From assembly GCA_026014725.1 (NCBI GenBank), contig JAOZHV010000026.1, forward strand, positions 291,430 to 355,429: a stretch of 64,000 nt of DNA, written 5' to 3'. This document shows, one piece after another, positions 60,752-64,000 of the stretch (within the stretch, counting starts at the first letter, position 1; each line of letters starts with the position of its first letter). The notes under the pieces are model-generated. The model was not told the origin of the DNA and searched no databases. It saw only the letters and a list, made by a program, of their open reading frames with translations. The DNA is from Candidatus Bathyarchaeota archaeon (GTDB lineage: Archaea; Thermoproteota; Bathyarchaeia; Bathyarchaeales; Bathycorpusculaceae). The position numbers and the translations under genes were made by a program.

Positions 60752-62931
60752 GTGAAATAGAAAAACTTAGAAAAATGCTAATTGAATTGAGAAAAAAAGC
60801 TAGGCAAGATTTGAACGTCCCAGATGAATTACATACAGAACTTGTCAATACCAGCACTGCATTAGAACGAGCGTTAGAAAAACTAGCGGAATCAAAACAT
60901 TTGGATGCTAGCAAAACCAAGATGCTTTTCAAAAACGCAGAGCGCTTATCTTTGATGCTTGAAGATATTAAGAAAGGGAGAAGCGCCTATCCCTCTTACG
61001 TTGACGACTTTGTGCCCAGTATTGCTCAAGGTCCTTATACTATGCCTAGAAACTTGTTTGAACCTCAAGGTGCACAACAAATAACCGTTAATGCAGGAGG
61101 TAAACTCAGGCTGGAAAGAGCAGAGCTCGCTTTATCAATTTTGTTCCCTGGATCATCAACTTTCAGGTATGGAACATTACCATCCAAGATTAAATTAGGT
61201 AGATGGTCACAAGATGGGAGAGCGCATTTATCTTCTATTCATGATTTATCGCCCGCGCCTGAGTTCAAAATAAAGGTTCGTGATAGGGTAATGAGCGTTT
61301 ACAAGCCCTTGAAGTTAAATGCTTCTCTTTTAAGGTCGCAAATCGCTCTCTGCACTACATGTCTTTCATTGATTGACGAGGATGAAACTTGTGGTCATAG
61401 TACGGTGCAACCTCATACAAAGTTACCTTCAAATTTTCCGATAATCGTGAAATCTGAACTTGGAAGGAAAATGGGTGAAGATAAGCATCTTCAAAAACCA
61501 CTTTCCTTTGTAATCTCGAAAACTATCTTTCTTCCGAATTTAGAAGTTGGCTTAGCGGTAACAGGTTTTGAAAGGACAGCAACTGTCAGAAGACAACAGA
61601 ATTATCGAACTGTTCGGATAGAGTATGACCCACCTATTGGGATTAGGTTATGTACTTCTGGGCTGTCATTTACCGTCAATATTCCCACAGAATTTTTACA
61701 TGAGGTTCTGAAAAATAATCGCATGCTTAGACGAGACATTATTATACAATTACTCGCTAACAGAATTGCTGAACTGATGAGCAGAACAGGTATCCCTTCA
61801 TATCATCATGAGCTATTGCTTTCCTCCCTAGTTTCTGCCATTCATTTAGACGACCTAATAGACGAAAGGACGGCTATCAGCAACTTGAGAAGTCCTCTGG
61901 CAATCCCCGACATTATCGCTGAAATTGACCGCGAACTTGTATTTTATGAAAGCAGTCGACCTGACATTGCGAAGATAACTGAGATGTTTACTGCTCTCCA
62001 AATATTTGACATCACAGAAGAAAATCTTCTGAACAAATTAAAAATTACCATCCTTCATTCTATGGCTCATGTGCTGTTATTGGCAACAGCTATAACATCG
62101 GGTTCTCAACTTGATGACCTTGATTACTTGTTACGAGAAGAAACTAACGAGGTGGTTGTGTTTGATGCGGTTAGTGGAGGAAATGGGTCCTCAGAGACTG
62201 CTTTCGAGTTTCTGTTTGAACCCGGTCAGTTTAGTGTAGAGGAATATTTAGAAAGCGAAGAGCGGCAAGAAATTTTCAAACCAAGGAATCTAGATGAAAC
62301 AGCATTTGAACTTCTTTTGCCTTGCATAAATGGAGTTGCAGACAGAGCTTTCTTATTTGGCAAGGTTAACCCTCTCGAGACTGAAATAAAGCGAAAACTT
62401 ACCGATTTAAAAAACAAGGCATCTACGCATGCTGCTCCTATAGCACGTATCAAAAGTTATGGTAGCAAATCCATATTTCCTTTAGGAATAGGTTATCATG
62501 GAGTTGATTATTCTCAACTTTCAATGGATGCCGACCGATTCAAGGAAACGGCAAACATATGCTTACATGGCTGCCCTGAATGCATTTCTATAGGTAGGAA
62601 ATGCCATGTTGGATCCTTCTTTGAGAAATATAACATCAGCAAAATAGCTTTAGATGAGCTCCTTAATTACTTGTTGAAAGAAGCCATCGTAGAGGCCTTC
62701 TCTGAAAGTGAAATAAGGCGAGTTTTAAAGAGCCAGAGTTTCGCAATAATCAAATTGTCATGCAATGACGAAAAAAGTTGTGAAGAAGCCGCCAAAGAGT
62801 TAAATTCAAAGATTTTGGCTCTTTCTGGTCAAGATTTAAATGGTGGTCATATAAAATTTGCAGGCCATTGGGTGGACGTCGACATTTCGTCAGGAGCGGT
62901 TGTATACTATTATATGCTCAAGGTGATTTAG
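60748..62931 (+). CDS. DUF1998 protein (DrmB-like)
   Basis: 727 aa. The C-terminal part has the DUF1998 layout: ILHSMAHVLLLATAI, VVVFDAVSGGNGSSETAF and the cysteine cluster CLHGCPECISIGRKCH (~604-620). A separate zinc-like motif CTTCLSLIDEDETCGH lies near residue 205. N-terminus is a Lys/Glu coiled coil. The start overlaps the helicase stop by 4 bp. In DISARM the DUF1998 protein works with the helicase on DNA. Confidence 0.78.
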   Translation: MSEIEKLRKMLIELRKKARQDLNVPDELHTELVNTSTALERALEKLAESKHLDASKTKMLFKNAERLSLMLEDIKKGRSAYPSYVDDFVPSIAQGPYTMPRNLFEPQGAQQITVNAGGKLRLERAELALSILFPGSSTFRYGTLPSKIKLGRWSQDGRAHLSSIHDLSPAPEFKIKVRDRVMSVYKPLKLNASLLRSQIALCTTCLSLIDEDETCGHSTVQPHTKLPSNFPIIVKSELGRKMGEDKHLQKPLSFVISKTIFLPNLEVGLAVTGFERTATVRRQQNYRTVRIEYDPPIGIRLCTSGLSFTVNIPTEFLHEVLKNNRMLRRDIIIQLLANRIAELMSRTGIPSYHHELLLSSLVSAIHLDDLIDERTAISNLRSPLAIPDIIAEIDRELVFYESSRPDIAKITEMFTALQIFDITEENLLNKLKITILHSMAHVLLLATAITSGSQLDDLDYLLREETNEVVVFDAVSGGNGSSETAFEFLFEPGQFSVEEYLESEERQEIFKPRNLDETAFELLLPCINGVADRAFLFGKVNPLETEIKRKLTDLKNKASTHAAPIARIKSYGSKSIFPLGIGYHGVDYSQLSMDADRFKETANICLHGCPECISIGRKCHVGSFFEKYNISKIALDELLNYLLKEAIVEAFSESEIRRVLKSQSFAIIKLSCNDEKSCEEAAKELNSKILALSGQDLNGGHIKFAGHWVDVDISSGAVVYYYMLKVI

Positions 62932-62962
62932 TCTGGTTCACGTTACACAAGAAAATATCTCT

Positions 62963-63508
62963 ATGATAGACGTCGATTTGCTTGTCTCAGAATGCATTAA
63001 AGCGAATAGGGGCGAAAAGGCTTTTGCTTATCTCGTTTCTCCATTCATCTCTGACTTCAGAATCCCAGCTTCGTTGGTGAAGTTTGCGAGTAATCTGATA
63101 AACGTTACAGATGTCGAACATATGAGCGACCTTATCGCGTTACTTGCACATTATGGGGGTCAAATTTATGTTATTACTAGATCACCACAAGACCTTATGG
63201 GAACTACTATTTCTCCACACTTCGTTGGGAAACAACTCAAGATACTATTAAAATTAAAAGAGTTGAAATGCGATATTCATTCTTGTCCTAAGTTGCATGC
63301 TAAAGCTACAGTAACTTCACAAGGTGCCGTTTCAGGCTCATTTAATCTAACTGAGAGTGGAAGATTCTTTAATCTTGAAGAAGGGCACTTCTTTCCAAAC
63401 GTTGAAGAATCGCAAAAGCAATATTCGGATATCCTTGCGTGGGTTCAAGATTTATTCTCAAATCAATCTATACAAATAACAGACAATGATTTACTTTTAA
63501 ACCCATGA
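62963..63508 (+). CDS. Phospholipase D-like protein with degenerate HKD motif (DrmC/DpdK-like)
   Basis: 181 aa. One PLD half: KLHAKATV has H112 and K114, followed after four residues by Ser where the usual Asp stands, then GSFNLTESG. Such single-motif proteins dimerise to form nucleases or phosphodiesterases; the missing Asp may weaken catalysis. Last gene of the operon, 31 bp after the DUF1998 gene. Confidence 0.72.
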   Translation: MIDVDLLVSECIKANRGEKAFAYLVSPFISDFRIPASLVKFASNLINVTDVEHMSDLIALLAHYGGQIYVITRSPQDLMGTTISPHFVGKQLKILLKLKELKCDIHSCPKLHAKATVTSQGAVSGSFNLTESGRFFNLEEGHFFPNVEESQKQYSDILAWVQDLFSNQSIQITDNDLLLNP

Positions 63509-63565
63509 ACCCCACTCTGCTACCGAAAGGACACTTAAGGTTCGATACACGAAACGTTTAAACCG

Positions 63566-63580
63566 CGCTCTAGCCGAGCG
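63566..63580 (+). terminator. Hairpin after the defence-like operon
   Basis: CGCTC TAGCC GAGCG, 5-bp GC-rich stem with 5-nt loop, 58 bp after the last stop. A plausible end of the operon; no long U-run follows. Confidence 0.35.
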
Positions 63581-63618
63581 TGAATAAGTTGCTGAATATC
63601 GCCAAGTATGGTTTTATG

Positions 63619-63692
63619 TATCGGTAAAGTATTTAAATGCCGTCAATTACCGATATATCGGTAACGATTCATGATAACAACACTTACCGATA
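63619..63692 (+). promoter_or_regulatory. Operator with 18-bp palindrome and two half-sites around the regulator start
   Basis: Perfect palindrome TTACCGATATATCGGTAA at 63647-63664; half-sites TATCGGTAA at 63619-63627 and TTACCGATA at 63684-63692 inside the coding start. The TATA-like ATTTAAATG (63630-63638) lies between. The layout suggests autoregulation of the gene at 63671. Confidence 0.65.
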
Positions 63693-64000
63693 CACCAAAA
63701 AAGGAACACAAGAAAAATAGGGGAAAACTCCGCGAACGCATAATCCGAACACTGCTCGTCGAGCCAAACGGCACACTCACAAAGTACAAGCTCGCAAAGA
63801 CGGCAGAAGCCTCTTTCCCGTGGACACATGAATTCCTCAACAAGCTGCAAGCTCAAAAACTGGTAAACGGCACCCAAGTCACAAACTACAAAGGCCTAAT
63901 CAACTACTGGCTACAAGTAAAAACCAAGCCCGAAAAGAAAGACTACATGCACAAAAACCCCCTAAGCCTAATCCAAAAAACAAACCTGCCCTACGCGCTC
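63671..64000 (+). CDS. Winged-helix protein, AbiEi-antitoxin-like, partial
   Basis: First 110 codons; continues beyond the right edge. A basic N-terminus (KKEHKKNRGKLRERIIRTLL) leads into a winged helix: GTLTKYKLAKTAEASFPW, then FLNKLQAQKLVNGTQ. This resembles the DNA-binding part of type IV antitoxin (AbiEi) regulators. A toxin or transferase gene may follow outside the window. Confidence 0.6.
   Translation, partial: MITTLTDTPKKEHKKNRGKLRERIIRTLLVEPNGTLTKYKLAKTAEASFPWTHEFLNKLQAQKLVNGTQVTNYKGLINYWLQVKTKPEKKDYMHKNPLSLIQKTNLPYAL

Noticed and set aside
58217..63508. Complete classical DISARM system
   Set aside because: Helicase, DUF1998 and PLD genes match the core, but no DrmMI/DrmMII methyltransferase, DrmD or DrmE gene is present, and the front half of the operon is different.

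Overview
The window is archaeal and most resembles an anaerobic, Bathyarchaeia-like member of the Thermoproteota; the group is an inference, archaeal origin is secure. Supporting signs are an archaeal RNase P RNA, a tRNA-Pro with a canonical 37/38 bulge-helix-bulge intron, archaeal S12/S7 and TFS genes, frequent TTG starts behind good Shine-Dalgarno sites, TATA-box promoters, a methanofuran-type coenzyme operon, cobamide genes and an energy-converting [NiFe] hydrogenase. No methyl-coenzyme M reductase gene is present here.

Layout. 1-4.2 kb: minus-strand operon for a membrane-bound group 4 [NiFe] hydrogenase/complex I-like enzyme (NuoA-, B-, fused CD-, H-, I-, J-like; J is cut by the window edge). 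4.2-9.7 kb: DUF1622 membrane protein, an F420 hydrogenase beta-subunit/CBS fusion and an ABC importer without a binding protein. 9.7-15.7 kb: two ABC-2 type exporters flanking an orphan histidine kinase. 16-23 kb: RNase P RNA, secreted or membrane-anchored surface proteins (one gene frameshifted), TFS, a methyltransferase, RDD and thioredoxin-like proteins. 23.2-29.7 kb: Pelota-like factor, HisA paralogue and the mfnB-A-D-F-E operon. 29.7-36.6 kb: small regulators, tRNA-Phe, tRNA-Val and two large surface proteins. 36.6-41.3 kb: aspartase/fumarase-family lyase with a fumarate reductase/succinate dehydrogenase pair, and an HD hydrolase. 41.3-47.2 kb: rps12-rps7, an OBG-like GTPase, cobamide genes cobD-cbiB and the intron-containing tRNA-Pro.

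From 47.2 kb to the right edge lies an accessory island. A complete tyrosine integrase gene abuts tRNA-Pro, whose 3' end is partly duplicated next to it. Small element-type genes and two sets of operator- or iteron-like repeats follow. The main cargo is a tightly packed seven-gene operon (52.6-63.5 kb): a DpdA-like transglycosylase, a PCNA-like clamp fused to a C-terminal alpha-helical/winged-helix part, a large AAA ATPase, an unknown protein, a DExH helicase, a DUF1998 protein and a phospholipase D-like protein. Helicase + DUF1998 + PLD is the DISARM core arrangement (DrmA/B/C), but here no methyltransferase is present and a DpdA-like base-exchange enzyme takes that position. I infer a DNA-modification/defence system in which 7-deazaguanine insertion may mark self DNA, with a dedicated sliding clamp as a new component. 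A winged-helix gene with a palindromic operator starts at the right edge.
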